A stretch of 64,000 nt of DNA, from contig NZ_QXIL01000003.1 of the NCBI RefSeq assembly GCF_004115745.1, forward strand, positions 112,702 to 176,701. The letters run 5' to 3'. Within the stretch, counting starts at the first letter, position 1. Every line of letters starts with the position of its first letter. Origin of the DNA: Levilactobacillus suantsaii. GTDB taxonomy: Bacteria > Bacillota > Bacilli > Lactobacillales > Lactobacillaceae. The notes under the pieces were generated by a model, which was given only the letters and a program-made list of their open reading frames with translations, was not told the DNA's origin and did not search any database. A program made the translations under genes and the position numbers. Below, in pieces: positions 17,863 through 30,865 of the stretch.

Positions 17863-20800
17863 TTACATTAAATCATCGAACAGGCTGAGCTGGTTCTCGT
17901 CTGGCAGTCCCTGTAAGACGCCATTCTCAGTCATGAAGTCGATCAACGTCTTGGAGACTTTCCCCCGCTTAGCCAAGTCTTCCTTGGAAATAAACGGCCG
18001 GTCGTTTCTAGCAGCCACAATCTGTTTGGCCACGTTCAACCCCAGCCCTGGAGCAGCCCGGAACGGTGCAATCAAGGTGTTACCCTCGATGATCCAGTTG
18101 GCCGCATCGGATTTTTCCAAGTCAATCATCTTGAACTCAAAGCCCCGTTCCAGCATTTCGTTAGCCAGTTCGAGCACGGTCAGCAGGTTCTTGTCCTTTG
18201 CTGACGCGTCCATCCCCTGGTCATTGATGGCCTTCATGGCTGCTTTGACCGCCGTCTTTCCTTGCGACATGGCCACGACGTCAAAGTCATCGGCCCGCAC
18301 GGAGAAGTATGCCGCGTAATAAATAATCGGGAAGTAGACCTTGAAGTACGCCACCCGTAACGCCATCAAGACGTAAGCGGCCGCGTGGGCCCGGGGGAAC
18401 ATGTACTTGATCTTCAAACACGAGTCGATGTACCACTCAGGTACGTCGGTGGCCCGCATCTTATCCTGCCACTCGTCCTTGATGCCCCGACCGTGCCGGA
18501 CCTGTTCCATGATTTGAAACGAGGTTTCGGAGTCCAAGCCGTAGTTGATCAAGTCGGTCATGATGTTATCCCGACACCCGATAACGTTGGCAATCGTCGC
18601 CGTGCCGTTTTTAATCAGCTCGTCCGCATTACCTAACCACACATCGGTCCCGTGAGACAACCCGGAAATCTGTAATAGTTGGGAGTAGTTCTGTGGGTGA
18701 GTCTGTTCCAACATCCCCCGCACGAACCGGGTCCCAAATTCCGGGACCCCCAGTGTCCCCGTCTTGGATTGAATCTGCTCGGGTGTCACGCCCAGCGAAT
18801 CTGTCCCGGAGAACAAGGCCATCACGCCTGGATCATCCATGGGAATCGTGGTCGGGTCGACCCCGGACAGGTCTTGCAAGGTCCGGATCATAGTCGGGTC
18901 ATCGTGTCCCAGAATATCGATTTTCAAGATGTTATCGTGAATCGAATGGAAATCGAAGTGGGTCGTTTGCCAGGCGGCGTTTTGGTCGTCAGCCGGGTAC
19001 TGGATCGGTGTGAAGTCGTAAATGTCCATGTAGTCCGGCACAACGATAATCCCGGCCGGGTGTTGGCCGGTGGTCCGTTTGACCCCGGTCGCCCCCTTGG
19101 CAAGGCGGTCGATTTCGGCCCCACGGAAGGTCTGTTCCGTGTCGCGCTCGTAAGCTTTAACATAGCCGTAAGCCGTCTTGTCGGCCACGGTCCCAATCGT
19201 TCCGGCCCGGTACACGTTCTTCTCACCGAACAAAACTTTGGTGTAGTTATGGGCAATCGGTTGGTAGTCCCCAGAGAAGTTCAAATCGATATCGGGGACC
19301 TTGTTCCCCTTGAACCCTAAGAAGGTTTCAAACGGGATGTTATGACCGTCACCGATCATCAAGGTACCACACTTCGGGCACTTCTTTTCGGGCAAATCGT
19401 AGCCGGAACTATATTCCCCTTTGGTATAGAAGTGCGAATATTGACAGTTCGGACAACGGTAGTGCGGTGGCAACGGGTTGACCTCGGTGATTCCGGTCAG
19501 GGTGGCAACCACACTGGACCCCACGGACCCCCGCGACCCAACCAAGTACCCGTCCTTGTTGGACTTGGCAACTAACCGTTGGGCAATCAAATAAATCACG
19601 GAGAACCCGTTACCGATAATGGACTTCAACTCCCGGTCGACCCGGTGTTGGACCAGTTCTGGTAAGGGATCCCCGTACCAAGCGTGGGCCGTGGCCATAG
19701 TCCGCTCGCGGATTTCGTCTTCGGCACCGGCCATCCGCGGCGTGTACAGTTTGTCTTTTAACGGGTGAATCTCATCGATTTCGTCCGCAATCTTCTGGGT
19801 GTTGGTGACCACGATCTCTTGGGCCGTTTGCTCGTCCAAAAATGAGAATTGGTCGAGCATCTCGTTAGTGCTCAAAAACGGCACCGGCGGTAACTCCTGG
19901 CGATTCAGCGGGTTAGCGCCCCCCTGCGAATGGATCAAAATCTTCCGGTAAATCGCATCGTTGGGGTTCAAGTAGTGCACATCGCCAGTCGCGACCACTG
20001 GCTTTCCCAGCTCGTGACCCAGGTCGATGATATTTTGAATGATTTCGTGGAGGTGGTCTTTATCCGCAATCAAGCCCGAATCCAATAACGGTTGGTAAGC
20101 CTGTGGCGGTTGGACTTCCAGGTAATCGTAGTACTTGGCCTTAGCTTCGGCTTCGACCTTTCCCTTTTGCATCATCGCCGTAAAGACTTCGCCTGACGAA
20201 CAAGCCGAGCCGACGATCAGACCCTCACGGTAGTGTTCGAGAATGCTACGAGGAACCCGCGGTACCCGGTAGAAATAATTCACATTTGATTCGGAGACCA
20301 GCTTGAACATGTTCTTCAATCCGGCCTGCGTCTTGGCCAGAATAATGGCGTGACTCGGCCGCGCGTGCTTGTACGCATCGTTATCGGTCATGTGATCATT
20401 CAATTGGTCGTGGTACTGGACGTGATAACGTTCCTCGGCGTCCTTCAAGAACAGGTAATTCAGATGACCAGTCGACTCCGCATCGTAAACGGCCCGGTGA
20501 TGGTGTTCCAAACTGACGTGGAAGCGTTTGGCTAGCGTGTTCAACCGGTAGCTCTTAAGCGTCGGGTACAACCAACGCGCTAGGGTCAGGGTATCAATGA
20601 TCGGGTTACCAATCTCTGGCATCCCATGCCGCTTATAACCAGTATTCATGAAGCCCACGTCAAACGTGACGTTATGTCCCACGATGATGGCGTCGCCACA
20701 GAACTCGCGAAAGGCCGCAAAAACGTCCTTTTCACTCTTAGAGCCGGCCACCATATCGTCGGTGATACTGGTCAGATTCGTGGTCTGTTCGGACAACGGG

Positions 20801-22209
20801 AAGCCCGGATCGATAAACTCTTCGAACTGGTCAACGACGTTTTTATGTTGCATCTTGACCGCCGACAATTCGATGACCTTATCATAAATGGCGGACAGGC
20901 CCGTCGTTTCCACGTCAAAGACCACGTAAGTCGCACCATCTAACGGCGTGTGGGCACTATTATAGCCAATTGGGACCCCATCATCGACCAGGTTAGCTTC
21001 GACCCCATACAGCATCTTGACGCCCGCTTTCGAGGCCGCATTAAAGGCAGCGGGAAAACCTTGGACGTCGGCGTGGTCTGTAATGGCCAGTGCGGGCATC
21101 CCCCACTTCTTGGCCTGGTCCACAAAATCCCCAATAGGATTAGTCGCGTCCATCTGGCTCATCGTGGTGTGCAGATGGAGTTCCACGCGCTTCTGGTCAG
21201 CGGGCGCTGTGTCTCGGCGGCTCGCGTGCTTGACTTGGTTGATGTCGTAGGCGTTCAACGCCAAATCCCGCATGAAGCTGTCTTCCTGGACACTCCCCCG
21301 AACCTTGACCCAGTCGCCTTCATTGACCCCAGCGAACTGAGCCTCATCTTCGGCGCCACGGGAAAACTTCTTCACCACGATGGACGAGGTGTAGTCCGTG
21401 ATCTTTAAGGTCAGCAGTTGCCGACCCGACCGTAACTTCCGGATTTCTTTGTCGAAAATATAACCTTCGACCACTACTGAACGTTCTTCCTGGGTGATGT
21501 CGGCCATCTGCATAATTGGTTGATCACCCTTGATGGTCTTCCCAATTTGAGTCGGCCCACTAGCGGGTTGAACCTCACCGCTTTGCTGTTGACTTTGGCG
21601 TTTCTGATTGGCCTTTTGAATCGCTGCAGCGGCTTGCTGGGCCAACTGCGCATCGGTCTTTTCCCGTTGGGCCTTAAACTCCTCAATCTTAGCTTGCGAT
21701 TGAGATTCGTCGACCATCACCTGGATGTTGAATTTGGGGAACCCGGCCTGCCGGTACGTGGCTTCCAATGGCCCCAAGGCCTGGTTCTGCAAAAAGTCCT
21801 TGATGACTTCGTTTTGCGCGTACAGCAAAACCCGATTGCCGGCATCTAATTCGGGAACCCGTGATTGGCGCAACTCTTGCACCAGATTGTTAGTCAGTCC
21901 ACTATTTTGGACCACCCACAACCAGTAATCTCCCAGAGCCCGGTTAGTCAACTGTGCGTCGGTCGTGATGAAACTAGCCGAGACCGTCGCAATATCGTGA
22001 AAAGCCACCTGTAATTTTTGGTGGAACGTGACGAACGTTTCGTATGGGAGAATCTGTGGGAACTGTAAGTAAAAATGCCAGCGCCGCGACTTTTCGTGTA
22101 CGGTCAAACGTTCCAAAGTGGCCGTCTTAAAATTCTCCTGATCAGCCCACTGGCTGAGTCCTAACTGTTGTAATAACTTCTCAAATAAGCTATGCCGATC
22201 TTCGTCCAC
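17863..22209 (-). CDS. polC: DNA polymerase III subunit alpha, Gram-positive type PolC
   Basis: A 1448-residue replicative polymerase. The order is PolC-type: N-terminal domain, OB fold near residue 250, PHP domain ([17 protein letters not shown] near 340), 3'-5' exonuclease inserted in it ([10 protein letters not shown] near 425, later [11 protein letters not shown]), then the polymerase core with SRGSVGSS, a four-cysteine zinc cluster (CPNC and CPKCG near 920-945) and [12 protein letters not shown]. The start is GTG at 22207-22209 after AGGAGGAAGGAG; an upstream in-frame start lies within the terminator. Follows proS and rseP as in other Lactobacillaceae. Confidence 0.98.
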   Translation of the reverse strand: MDEDRHSLFEKLLQQLGLSQWADQENFKTATLERLTVHEKSRRWHFYLQFPQILPYETFVTFHQKLQVAFHDIATVSASFITTDAQLTNRALGDYWLWVVQNSGLTNNLVQELRQSRVPELDAGNRVLLYAQNEVIKDFLQNQALGPLEATYRQAGFPKFNIQVMVDESQSQAKIEEFKAQREKTDAQLAQQAAAAIQKANQKRQSQQQSGEVQPASGPTQIGKTIKGDQPIMQMADITQEERSVVVEGYIFDKEIRKLRSGRQLLTLKITDYTSSIVVKKFSRGAEDEAQFAGVNEGDWVKVRGSVQEDSFMRDLALNAYDINQVKHASRRDTAPADQKRVELHLHTTMSQMDATNPIGDFVDQAKKWGMPALAITDHADVQGFPAAFNAASKAGVKMLYGVEANLVDDGVPIGYNSAHTPLDGATYVVFDVETTGLSAIYDKVIELSAVKMQHKNVVDQFEEFIDPGFPLSEQTTNLTSITDDMVAGSKSEKDVFAAFREFCGDAIIVGHNVTFDVGFMNTGYKRHGMPEIGNPIIDTLTLARWLYPTLKSYRLNTLAKRFHVSLEHHHRAVYDAESTGHLNYLFLKDAEERYHVQYHDQLNDHMTDNDAYKHARPSHAIILAKTQAGLKNMFKLVSESNVNYFYRVPRVPRSILEHYREGLIVGSACSSGEVFTAMMQKGKVEAEAKAKYYDYLEVQPPQAYQPLLDSGLIADKDHLHEIIQNIIDLGHELGKPVVATGDVHYLNPNDAIYRKILIHSQGGANPLNRQELPPVPFLSTNEMLDQFSFLDEQTAQEIVVTNTQKIADEIDEIHPLKDKLYTPRMAGAEDEIRERTMATAHAWYGDPLPELVQHRVDRELKSIIGNGFSVIYLIAQRLVAKSNKDGYLVGSRGSVGSSVVATLTGITEVNPLPPHYRCPNCQYSHFYTKGEYSSGYDLPEKKCPKCGTLMIGDGHNIPFETFLGFKGNKVPDIDLNFSGDYQPIAHNYTKVLFGEKNVYRAGTIGTVADKTAYGYVKAYERDTEQTFRGAEIDRLAKGATGVKRTTGQHPAGIIVVPDYMDIYDFTPIQYPADDQNAAWQTTHFDFHSIHDNILKIDILGHDDPTMIRTLQDLSGVDPTTIPMDDPGVMALFSGTDSLGVTPEQIQSKTGTLGVPEFGTRFVRGMLEQTHPQNYSQLLQISGLSHGTDVWLGNADELIKNGTATIANVIGCRDNIMTDLINYGLDSETSFQIMEQVRHGRGIKDEWQDKMRATDVPEWYIDSCLKIKYMFPRAHAAAYVLMALRVAYFKVYFPIIYYAAYFSVRADDFDVVAMSQGKTAVKAAMKAINDQGMDASAKDKNLLTVLELANEMLERGFEFKMIDLEKSDAANWIIEGNTLIAPFRAAPGLGLNVAKQIVAARNDRPFISKEDLAKRGKVSKTLIDFMTENGVLQGLPDENQLSLFDDLM

Positions 22210-22241
22210 GAGAAAACTCCTTCCTCCTATTTCTGCCGTCG

Positions 22242-22273
22242 AAAAAAGACCAGCCAACCCGAACTGGTCTTTT
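22242..22273 (-). terminator. Terminator between proS and polC
   Basis: AAAAGACCAG/CTGGTCTTTT (22244-22253 and 22264-22273) plus T-run, minus strand, 11 nt after the proS stop and 13 nt before the polC ribosome-binding site. Confidence 0.88.
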
Positions 22274-22283
22274 CACGGGAAAA

Positions 22284-24023
<1,740 letters not shown>

Positions 24024-24028
24024 CTAAA

Positions 24029-25306
24029 TCACCGAATAAAGTAGCGTTCGATATCGTTCCAAGTTACCAACAGCATCAGGAGGACCAAAAAGGCCACCCC
24101 AACCAAGGTAATCCCTGCTTCCACGTTTTCGGAGAGTGGTTTACGGCGAACGGCTTCAATTAGGTTTAATAATATTTTACCACCATCCAAGGCTGGAATT
24201 GGTAATAAATTGACAATCGCTAAGTTGATCGATAAGAAAGCCAAAAAGTTCAAGATACCGACTAGTCCCAACTGGGTGGCCTGAGACGTCGTCGCAAAGA
24301 TAGCGACCGGCCCGCCCAAGTCGTTTAAACTAAAGTGGCCGGAGACCATGTGCCACAGCGCCCCGAAGAGTAACTTGGTCATGGTCCAAGTCTGGGTAAA
24401 ACCAGAAACCAAAATGGCACCGATGTTTTTATCCTGCGATTGGGTGATGCCAATCATTCCCACGGTCTTGCCGTTCGACTTTTGGCCCTGCGGCGTGAGC
24501 GTGATTTTTTGGGTCTTGCCATTGCGGTTCACGGTCAGTGTGGTCCGCTTATTGGCCCGAGGCTGAATGGCTTCGCTCAAGGCCGTCCAATCTTTGGTCC
24601 GCTGGCCTTCAACCGCGAGAATCTTGTCCCCGGTCTTAACGCCCGCCTTTTGAGCAACGGTCACCGGCGACCCGGAGACTTGAATCTGATTGGTCCCGGT
24701 GACCACGCCCCCTTGGGCCAACGACATCAACATAAAGGCCACGATTGCCAACAAAATGTTATTCATCGGGCCAGCAAAGTTGGTCATCAACCGGCGCCCT
24801 AACGAGGCCGATGGGAACTGGACATCGCGTGGCGCGATTCTTAATTCGGTCCCATCAGATTCAATAATCGTGGCGTCATGCGCTACTGAATAACGTTTAA
24901 CTGCTGATTCATCCCCGTTTTCGTAGCCTTCGATCCAGAGGTCATTTTCCAAATCTGTTGCCGTGACTTCCAGTGGGATTCCATTGAACAACGTTGATTT
25001 CTTGCTAGTATTGATTCGTTCAACGGTACTGTCAGCGCCAACGTATAAGCTCACCGGTGTCCCCGGTTTGAGTTCTTCTTCGTCATCTTCAGCTCCGGCC
25101 ATCCGCACGTAACCACCCACTGGCAAAAGACGCAACGTATAAGTTGTCCCGTCCTTACCCCGGTGATAAACGAGCTTGGGGCCCATCCCAATCGAAAATT
25201 CGCGCACGAGTACGCCACCGCGTTTGGCAAAATAAAAATGGCCAAATTCGTGTACAATCACGAGGATGCCGAAGACAATGATAAAGGCAATAATCGTTGT
25301 AATCAC
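24029..25306 (-). CDS. rseP: Site-2 zinc metalloprotease RseP/Eep family
   Basis: A 425-residue polytopic protease that cuts transmembrane segments of anti-sigma factors, signal-peptide remnants or pheromone precursors. Zinc ligands are in HEFGH near residue 19 and in NLLPIPALDGG near 370. A PDZ domain lies near 210-280. An extra ~80-residue stretch around 75-150 precedes the second membrane segment. The start is GTG (25304-25306). Own promoter upstream; followed by proS. Confidence 0.95.
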   Translation of the reverse strand: MITTIIAFIIVFGILVIVHEFGHFYFAKRGGVLVREFSIGMGPKLVYHRGKDGTTYTLRLLPVGGYVRMAGAEDDEEELKPGTPVSLYVGADSTVERINTSKKSTLFNGIPLEVTATDLENDLWIEGYENGDESAVKRYSVAHDATIIESDGTELRIAPRDVQFPSASLGRRLMTNFAGPMNNILLAIVAFMLMSLAQGGVVTGTNQIQVSGSPVTVAQKAGVKTGDKILAVEGQRTKDWTALSEAIQPRANKRTTLTVNRNGKTQKITLTPQGQKSNGKTVGMIGITQSQDKNIGAILVSGFTQTWTMTKLLFGALWHMVSGHFSLNDLGGPVAIFATTSQATQLGLVGILNFLAFLSINLAIVNLLPIPALDGGKILLNLIEAVRRKPLSENVEAGITLVGVAFLVLLMLLVTWNDIERYFIR

Positions 25307-25367
25307 AGATTTCGTCCCTTTCTCAGTCCGTAAATTATCCTTGTGTCATCATAAATCGCTGTCTCAT

Positions 25368-25396
25368 AGCATACCCTAGCCCCGGAACCAACGCAA
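25368..25396 (-). promoter_or_regulatory. Promoter of rseP-proS
   Basis: Minus-strand TTGCGT (25391-25396), 17 bp spacer, TATGCT (25368-25373), in the ~110 bp gap after cdsA. Confidence 0.6.
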
Positions 25397-25416
25397 GGCA
25401 AGAGCCAACTTCCGAT

Positions 25417-26205
25417 TTAGATTAACCCAAATAGGTGAATGACTGGCAGAACTAACAGTAAACTATCAAACCGGTCCAAAATTCCCCCGTGACCAGGTAA
25501 GATCCGGCCAGAATCCTTGACCCCGTAATACCGTTTCAAGGCCGATTCAACCAGGTCACCGAACTGCCCCACGATAGAAAAGAGTAACGTGAGAATGATC
25601 ATCGTAAAGAGACTGTAATGGCCAATCGGGAAGAACGCCCAGAACACGGAACCAATAATGGTGGCGACTAACGACCCACCAATAGACCCTTCCCAGGTCT
25701 TGTTCGGACTGATGTGGGGTGCGAGCTTGTGTCGCCCAAATTTTCGGCCGAGCATGTACGCCCCTGAGTCGGTGGTCCACACGATAAACAACGCGTAAAG
25801 CAACGCCACTAAGCTGACGGCCCGCGCCGCGATGAAATAGTGAAAGCCCATCCCGATATAGAGCATACTCAATGTGATGACCCCGGCGTCGTCAAACGAG
25901 AACCGGTTGCGGGAAACCACGGTCCGCAACAAGAGCAGCATGACGAACAGGTAGGTGATGTACCACGGGTTCAAGTGCCCCGGTAAATTGGTCCATAAAG
26001 TATTGGGCGCAATCACCACCAAGATTCCCAGCCCGGAAATCCAAGCTTCGGGACTGACCAGCAACTTTTTCCGCATCACTAAGACTTCCGACAACGCCAC
26101 CAACCCTAAGGCGAAGGCTGCGATATCGATCCACACATGACCGGCGATGATAATCGGAATAAAGATGATTAAGGCCACAACCGCCGTAATAACCCGTTGT
26201 TTCAT
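25417..26205 (-). CDS. cdsA: Phosphatidate cytidylyltransferase
   Basis: A 262-residue protein with about eight transmembrane segments that makes CDP-diacylglycerol, the entry compound for phosphatidylglycerol and cardiolipin. The family signature is at the C-terminus: SGRILPGHGGILDRFDSL near residue 230, with the upstream SPNKTWEGSIGG near 170. It lies 36 nt after uppS, the common uppS-cdsA pair. Confidence 0.97.
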   Translation of the reverse strand: MKQRVITAVVALIIFIPIIIAGHVWIDIAAFALGLVALSEVLVMRKKLLVSPEAWISGLGILVVIAPNTLWTNLPGHLNPWYITYLFVMLLLLRTVVSRNRFSFDDAGVITLSMLYIGMGFHYFIAARAVSLVALLYALFIVWTTDSGAYMLGRKFGRHKLAPHISPNKTWEGSIGGSLVATIIGSVFWAFFPIGHYSLFTMIILTLLFSIVGQFGDLVESALKRYYGVKDSGRILPGHGGILDRFDSLLLVLPVIHLFGLI

Positions 26206-26241
26206 AATTTACGCTCCTCAATAAGACAAAATTTAAGTTCG

Positions 26242-27018
26242 TTACTTCGTTAGCCCACCAAACCGGCGATGCCGTTGTTGATACTGATAGATGGCCTGTT
26301 CCAAGGTCGTCTGGTCAAAATCTGGCCAGTGGACCTGCATGAAGACAAATTCACTGTAGGCGACCTGCCATAACATGAAATTCGACAGACGTTCTTCGCC
26401 ACTGGTCCGAATCAGTAGATCTGGATCCTGTAAGTCGCCTAGACTGGCCGTCATCAACTGTTGGGTAATGTGGTCCTCATCGATATCGGCCGGCTTTAGC
26501 GTCCCTGCCTGGACCTGCTGGCCCAACGTCTGCATAGCCGTCGCAATTTCGGCGCGACCGCCATAGTTCAAGGCAAAGTTGAGCACCATGCCCGTACAGT
26601 CTTTCGTATCCGCAATGGCGTTGGCCACGGCCGTGCGGGTGGCTTGCGGTAAAGCCTCGGTGTAGCCCATGACCCGCACCCGGATATTATTTTTGACCAA
26701 ATCAGGCACGAAGGTCCCGAAGAAGTCCACGGGCAACTTCATCAGGTAGTTCACTTCCGCCGTCGGTCGTTTCCAATTTTCGGTCGAAAAGGCATACAAC
26801 GTCAGCACTTTGACCCCCAGTTGACTGGCTGCCTTGGCCACGGTCTTGACCGTGTTCATACCTTGTTTATGGCCCGCGACCCGCGGCAGATGCCGTTGCT
26901 GGGCCCAGCGACCGTTCCCGTCCATAATAATGGCAATGTGGGCGGGGATGTTGTCTTCGTCGAGTTGCGCTTCCGCCACCTCGCCGGTTTGTTGATCTTT
27001 ATTTAAAAATGAGAACAC
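26242..27018 (-). CDS. uppS: Undecaprenyl diphosphate synthase
   Basis: A 258-residue cis-prenyltransferase that makes the C55 lipid carrier for peptidoglycan and teichoic acids. HIAIIMDGNGRWAQQR carries the catalytic aspartate D33; TLYAFSTENWKRP and RTSGEERLSNFMLWQ are also present. The start is GTG (27016-27018) with GGAGG six nt upstream; a longer frame exists but would begin over the terminator region. A terminator stands close upstream. Confidence 0.96.
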   Translation of the reverse strand: MFSFLNKDQQTGEVAEAQLDEDNIPAHIAIIMDGNGRWAQQRHLPRVAGHKQGMNTVKTVAKAASQLGVKVLTLYAFSTENWKRPTAEVNYLMKLPVDFFGTFVPDLVKNNIRVRVMGYTEALPQATRTAVANAIADTKDCTGMVLNFALNYGGRAEIATAMQTLGQQVQAGTLKPADIDEDHITQQLMTASLGDLQDPDLLIRTSGEERLSNFMLWQVAYSEFVFMQVHWPDFDQTTLEQAIYQYQQRHRRFGGLTK

Positions 27019-27057
27019 AGTGCACCTCCATTGCTCTTTACAACCTCTCATCTTAAC

Positions 27058-27087
27058 AAAAAAAGGGCCAGGATACTATCCTAGCCC
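27058..27087 (-). terminator. Terminator upstream of uppS
   Basis: GGGCTAGGATA/TATCCTGGCCC hairpin and seven T on the minus strand. It ends the upstream 141-residue gene; uppS starts 40 nt later with no room for a full promoter between. Confidence 0.85.
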
Positions 27088-27120
27088 CGAAATTGAGCGA
27101 AAACTTTAGCTTTGCGTTGA

Positions 27121-27546
27121 CTACTCGATTAACCGCCACTCGCCGCGCTTCGCATCGACTAACGTGCCAAAATAGCTCAAGAGGTTGTTGGCGTCATCGG
27201 CGCTCACACTCCCCAACATATTTAAGCCTTCGCCAGTCGGAATCGGATCGGATAAATCGGTAATCTCGTTGCCGTTCTCAATCGTTGCCTTCGAGAAAGC
27301 GACAATCCAATCGTCCCCAATCAATTGAGTAACCACGAAGAACAGGTTGAAGTCGTCACTGACAAACGCCGGTTGAGCGTAGACCCCGTCTTGGATCTCC
27401 TGTAATTCGGCCCCATTGTAGTTTAAGACCGAGACGTTCTCGGCGTTGACCGGGTTATTCAACCGGAACACCATTTTCCCAAATTCTTTAGAACCCGGGG
27501 TAATTTCAACGTTATCTTGATCTTGTTGATTGTCTTCTGCCATCAT
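27121..27546 (-). CDS. Conserved-looking acidic protein of unknown function
   Basis: I do not recognise a family for this 141-residue soluble acidic protein. There is no signal peptide or membrane segment. It opens with a Gln/Asp-rich stretch and then alternates short beta-like segments (FRLNNPVNAENVSVLNYNG, NLFFVVTQLIGDDWIVAF). It begins at one of two adjacent ATG codons (27546 or 27543) behind AGGGAG, 26 nt after frr, and ends before a terminator, so it is the last gene of pyrH-frr. Position inside a core operon argues for a housekeeping role, but that is inference. Confidence 0.75.
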   Translation of the reverse strand: MMAEDNQQDQDNVEITPGSKEFGKMVFRLNNPVNAENVSVLNYNGAELQEIQDGVYAQPAFVSDDFNLFFVVTQLIGDDWIVAFSKATIENGNEITDLSDPIPTGEGLNMLGSVSADDANNLLSYFGTLVDAKRGEWRLIE

Positions 27547-27572
27547 TCAGCACTCCCTATCTAAATTGCCAA

Positions 27573-28130
27573 CTAGTCCGTCAAGACTTCCTTTTCCTTA
27601 TCCGCCGCAATGTCTTCGACGCCCTTGATGGCCTTGTCGGTTTCCTTTTGCACTTGGTCTTCCAACTGGTGCAGTTGGTCATCGGTGTAATCGCCAGACT
27701 TGTGGCCCTTCTTCAGACCGTCCATGGCTTCACGCCGCACATTGCGAACGGCGACTTTACCCTCTTCGGCCGTGGCCTTGACCTGCTTGGCGATTTCCTT
27801 ACGGCGTTCCTCCGTCAATTGCGGAATGACCAACCGAATGGCCGAGCCATCATTGGACGGCGTGATACCGACGTCGGATTCCAAGATACCCTTTTCGATA
27901 TTGTCCAGGGCGGACTTATCGAAAGGAGTGATCATCAGGACCCGTGGTTCCGGCACCGTAATAGATGCCACCTGGTTCAACGGTGTCGATTGGCCGTAAT
28001 AATCGACCATGACCCGACTCAAGATGCTGGCGTTGGCCCGGCCAGCCCGAATCGTGCCTAATTCACGCTTTAAGGCGTCCTCGGCCTTCTTCATTTTACT
28101 TGCTGCTGTCGTAATTATCTGATCTGCCAT
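27573..28130 (-). CDS. frr: Ribosome recycling factor
   Basis: A 185-residue protein that splits the post-termination ribosome with EF-G. Typical segments: [52 protein letters not shown] and [15 protein letters not shown]. Full family length. It starts 6 nt after pyrH, the universal pyrH-frr pair. Confidence 0.98.
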   Translation of the reverse strand: MADQIITTAASKMKKAEDALKRELGTIRAGRANASILSRVMVDYYGQSTPLNQVASITVPEPRVLMITPFDKSALDNIEKGILESDVGITPSNDGSAIRLVIPQLTEERRKEIAKQVKATAEEGKVAVRNVRREAMDGLKKGHKSGDYTDDQLHQLEDQVQKETDKAIKGVEDIAADKEKEVLTD

Positions 28131-28136
28131 CTGTCT

Positions 28137-28862
28137 TTACCCCTTACTGTAAACTGTCGTTCCAATGTTGGCCCCTTCAACGACCTTACGAATGTTGCCA
28201 TCCTCATTGAGGTTGAAGACCACCACCGGAATATCATTATCCATGGAGAACGAACTGGCCGTCGTATCCATGACGTGTAAACCTTTATTGATAATATCCA
28301 GTTGCGTCAATTTATCAAACTTGACCGCATTCGGATCCTTCTTCGGATCGGCTGAATAAATGCCGTCCACGCCGTTCTTCGCCATCAAGATGGCGTCGGC
28401 GTTAATTTCTGCGGCCCGCAAAGCGGCCGTCGTGTCGGTCGAGAAGTACGGACTCCCCGTCCCTCCGGCAAAGATCACGACCCGTTTCTTTTCTAAGTGG
28501 CGAATCGCCTTCCGTCGGATATAAGGTTCGGCAATTTGTCGCATCTCAATCGACGTCTGCACGCGCGTTGGTACCCCAATGGATTCCAAGTTGTCTTGCA
28601 GTGCGAGCGCATTCATGATGGTGGCCAGCATCCCGATATAATCGGCCTGAGCCCGTTCCATGCCCATCTGAGAACCCGCAACGCCCCGCCACATGTTGCC
28701 ACCACCGACAACAATTGCGATTTGGACTCCTAAGTTGTAGACGTCGCGAATTTCCTGAGCAACCGTCTTAATCACTGGTGGGTTGATCCCAAACCCCTTG
28801 TCACCGGCGAGGGCCTCACCACTAAGCTTTAACATGATGCGCTGATACTTTACGTCCGCCAT
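28137..28862 (-). CDS. pyrH: Uridylate kinase
   Basis: A 241-residue bacterial UMP kinase of the amino acid kinase fold. It phosphorylates UMP to UDP. Recognised by [19 protein letters not shown] at the N-terminus, [13 protein letters not shown] near residue 55 and [23 protein letters not shown] near 130. ATG preceded by AGGAGGAAACGC. Followed directly by frr. Confidence 0.98.
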   Translation of the reverse strand: MADVKYQRIMLKLSGEALAGDKGFGINPPVIKTVAQEIRDVYNLGVQIAIVVGGGNMWRGVAGSQMGMERAQADYIGMLATIMNALALQDNLESIGVPTRVQTSIEMRQIAEPYIRRKAIRHLEKKRVVIFAGGTGSPYFSTDTTAALRAAEINADAILMAKNGVDGIYSADPKKDPNAVKFDKLTQLDIINKGLHVMDTTASSFSMDNDIPVVVFNLNEDGNIRKVVEGANIGTTVYSKG

Positions 28863-28897
28863 TGCGTTTCCTCCTATTGTATTCTGAGAACAATTCT

Positions 28898-28927
28898 ATC
28901 ATATTCCCAGAGTTAGTGATAGTCGAG
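28898..28927 (-). promoter_or_regulatory. Candidate promoter of pyrH-frr
   Basis: TCGACT (28922-28927), 18 bp, TATGAT (28898-28903) on the minus strand, between the tsf terminator and pyrH. The -35 is weak. Confidence 0.4.
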
Positions 28928-28965
28928 AACCGTGAATTCACGCAGTTCCCTTAAAAATCGGCTTA

Positions 28966-29001
28966 TAAGAAAAGCGTAGCCCCCGTGAAGTGGCTACGCT
29001 T
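28966..29001 (-). terminator. Terminator of tsf
   Basis: Perfect AAGCGTAGCC/GGCTACGCTT stem (28973-28982 and 28992-29001) followed by TTCTTAT on the minus strand, 12 nt after tsf. Confidence 0.8.
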
Positions 29002-29013
29002 ATTCCTCAAAAA

Positions 29014-29898
29014 TTAACCGTTGATTTGGTCGTTAACTTCCTTGGCCAGGTCAACCGTTGGCTTTTCGATGCCTTCACCAACTTCGTACCGTACAAAGTT
29101 TACTAACTTACCGCCCTTGCTAGCCACAAATTGGCCCACAGTTTGGTCGCCATCCTTCACGAATGGTTGGTCAGCTAAGCTGATTTCGGATAAGAACTTG
29201 TGTAAACGGCCTTCGACCATCTTTTCGACGATCTTTTCTGGCTTACCTTCGTTCAGAGCTTCTTGCTTCAAAACTTCACGTTCGTGAGCCAACCGATCAG
29301 CCGGAATGTCGTCCTTGGAGACGAATTCTGGGTTGATGGCGGCGACGTGCATGGCCACATCCTTAGCCGTTGCTTCATCGGCACCGTCTAAGACCACAAC
29401 GGCCGCGATTTGACCGCCTTGGTGTAAGTAAGCCCCGAAGACTTGATCGTCGGTCTTCTTGACCACAGCGAACCGACGCAATTGAACGTTTTCGCTGGTG
29501 ACTTGCGTGGTCTTGATGATGGCGTCGTTCAAGGTTTCGCCATCAGCCGTCTTCAACGCTAAGGCAGCGTCCAAGTCAGCTGGTTGTTGCTTCGCAATGG
29601 TATCAGCCACCGTGTCAACTAAGCCGTTGAACGTGTCGTTAGTAGCCACGAAGTCGGTTTCGGAGTTAACTTCGATGATTGCAGCGGTGTTGCCCGCGAT
29701 TTCTACCTTAGCTAAACCGTTGGCCGCAACGTTGCCACTCTTCTTCTTGGCCTTAGCAATCCCCTTTTCCCGCAGGAAATCGATTGCCTTGTCCATGTCG
29801 CCTTCGGAAGCAACTAAAGCCTTCTTCGCGTCCATCATGCCGACTTGCGTCTTATCACGTAATTCTTTAACTTGTGCCGCAGTAATCTTGCTTGCCAT
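29014..29898 (-). CDS. tsf: Elongation factor Ts
   Basis: A 294-residue guanine-nucleotide exchange factor for EF-Tu. The N-terminal UBA-like domain [19 protein letters not shown](AKKAL), the core [12 protein letters not shown] near residue 78 and the long coiled-coil region are all present. The start is the ATG at 29896-29898, behind AAAGGAGG; the open frame extends 19 codons upstream but lacks a ribosome-binding site and family match. It follows rpsB, separated by a hairpin. Confidence 0.98.
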   Translation of the reverse strand: MASKITAAQVKELRDKTQVGMMDAKKALVASEGDMDKAIDFLREKGIAKAKKKSGNVAANGLAKVEIAGNTAAIIEVNSETDFVATNDTFNGLVDTVADTIAKQQPADLDAALALKTADGETLNDAIIKTTQVTSENVQLRRFAVVKKTDDQVFGAYLHQGGQIAAVVVLDGADEATAKDVAMHVAAINPEFVSKDDIPADRLAHEREVLKQEALNEGKPEKIVEKMVEGRLHKFLSEISLADQPFVKDGDQTVGQFVASKGGKLVNFVRYEVGEGIEKPTVDLAKEVNDQING

Positions 29899-29938
29899 GT
29901 CTAATGGCCTCCTTTTATCATCAATCACGTTTACACCT

Positions 29939-29990
29939 AAAAAAGGCTGACTCAATCTCAGGCCATTAACGGTCCTTATTAAGCCAGCCT
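29939..29990 (-). terminator. Partial terminator/attenuator between rpsB and tsf
   Basis: Long imperfect hairpin on the minus strand: AGGCTGGCTTAA (29979-29990) pairs with TTGAGTCAGCCT (29944-29955) with two wobble pairs, then TTTTTTAGG. tsf starts ~40 nt later without a visible promoter between. Confidence 0.7.
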
Positions 29991-30049
29991 AAGGTGCTTT
30001 AAAGCGTATATTTGGAAAGTCCCGGATTGGGGACCCCGCATTTAATTAA

Positions 30050-30850
30050 TTACTTGTTGTCGCCTTCAACGGCGTTCACGATGTCTTCCATGGGGTTGTC
30101 AGACTTAGCCTTGTTATCCTTGGCAGCGTCATCCTTCTTAGTGAAAGTCTTTTCGTCAACTTGGTCTTCGCCTTGACGGCCTTCCACAATGGCATCAGCC
30201 ATCGTTGAAGTGATCAAACGGACAGCCCGGATAGCGTCATCGTTAGATGGAATTACAACATCGATGTCGTCAGGGTCAGTGTTGGTATCAACCATGGCTA
30301 CGATCGGGATGTTCAACTTTTGGGCTTCGTGGACCGCGATTTGTTCCTTGCGTGGGTCAACGATGAACAAGACGTCTGGTAACTTAGGCATGTCTTCGAT
30401 ACCGCCTAAGAACTGTTCCAACTTGTCTTGGGACTTCTTGAGTAAGGAAACTTCCTTCTTAGGTAAGACGTCAAACGTGCCGTCAGTACCCATCTTCTTC
30501 AAGTCCTTCAGACGCTTGATCCGCGTTTGAATGGTTTCCCAGTTCGTCAAAGTTCCACCTAACCAACGGTGGTTAACGTAGAATTGGCCAGCCCGCGTTG
30601 CTTCTTCTTCGATGGAGTCTTGTGCTTGCTTCTTAGTCCCTACGAACAGAACGACCGCACCCTTAGATGCTTCCGTCTTCATGTAGTTGTAAGCTGCATC
30701 GATTAACTTCACCGTCTTTTGCAAGTCGATGATGTAGATGCCGTTCCGTTCCGTGAAGATGTATTGCTTCATCTTCGGGTTCCAACGACGCGTTTGGTGA
30801 CCAAAGTGGACACCGGCTTCAAGCAATTGTTTCATTGAAATAACAGCCAT
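30050..30850 (-). CDS. rpsB: Small ribosomal subunit protein uS2
   Basis: A 266-residue S2 protein: [21 protein letters not shown] at the N-terminus, [21 protein letters not shown] and [20 protein letters not shown]. The last ~30 residues are a charged extension rich in Lys/Asp. First gene of rpsB-tsf, with a structured leader and a strong promoter upstream, the usual setting for S2 autoregulation. Confidence 0.98.
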   Translation of the reverse strand: MAVISMKQLLEAGVHFGHQTRRWNPKMKQYIFTERNGIYIIDLQKTVKLIDAAYNYMKTEASKGAVVLFVGTKKQAQDSIEEEATRAGQFYVNHRWLGGTLTNWETIQTRIKRLKDLKKMGTDGTFDVLPKKEVSLLKKSQDKLEQFLGGIEDMPKLPDVLFIVDPRKEQIAVHEAQKLNIPIVAMVDTNTDPDDIDVVIPSNDDAIRAVRLITSTMADAIVEGRQGEDQVDEKTFTKKDDAAKDNKAKSDNPMEDIVNAVEGDNK

Positions 30851-30865
30851 GATAAAATGCCTCCA

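Noticed and set aside
18679..19320. 213-codon plus-strand open frame
   Set aside because: Lies wholly inside polC on the other strand, has no ribosome-binding site and reads as an arginine/glycine/valine-rich shadow of GC-rich coding DNA.
20950..21408. 152-codon plus-strand frame
   Set aside because: Antisense to the PHP/exonuclease part of polC with no start signals.
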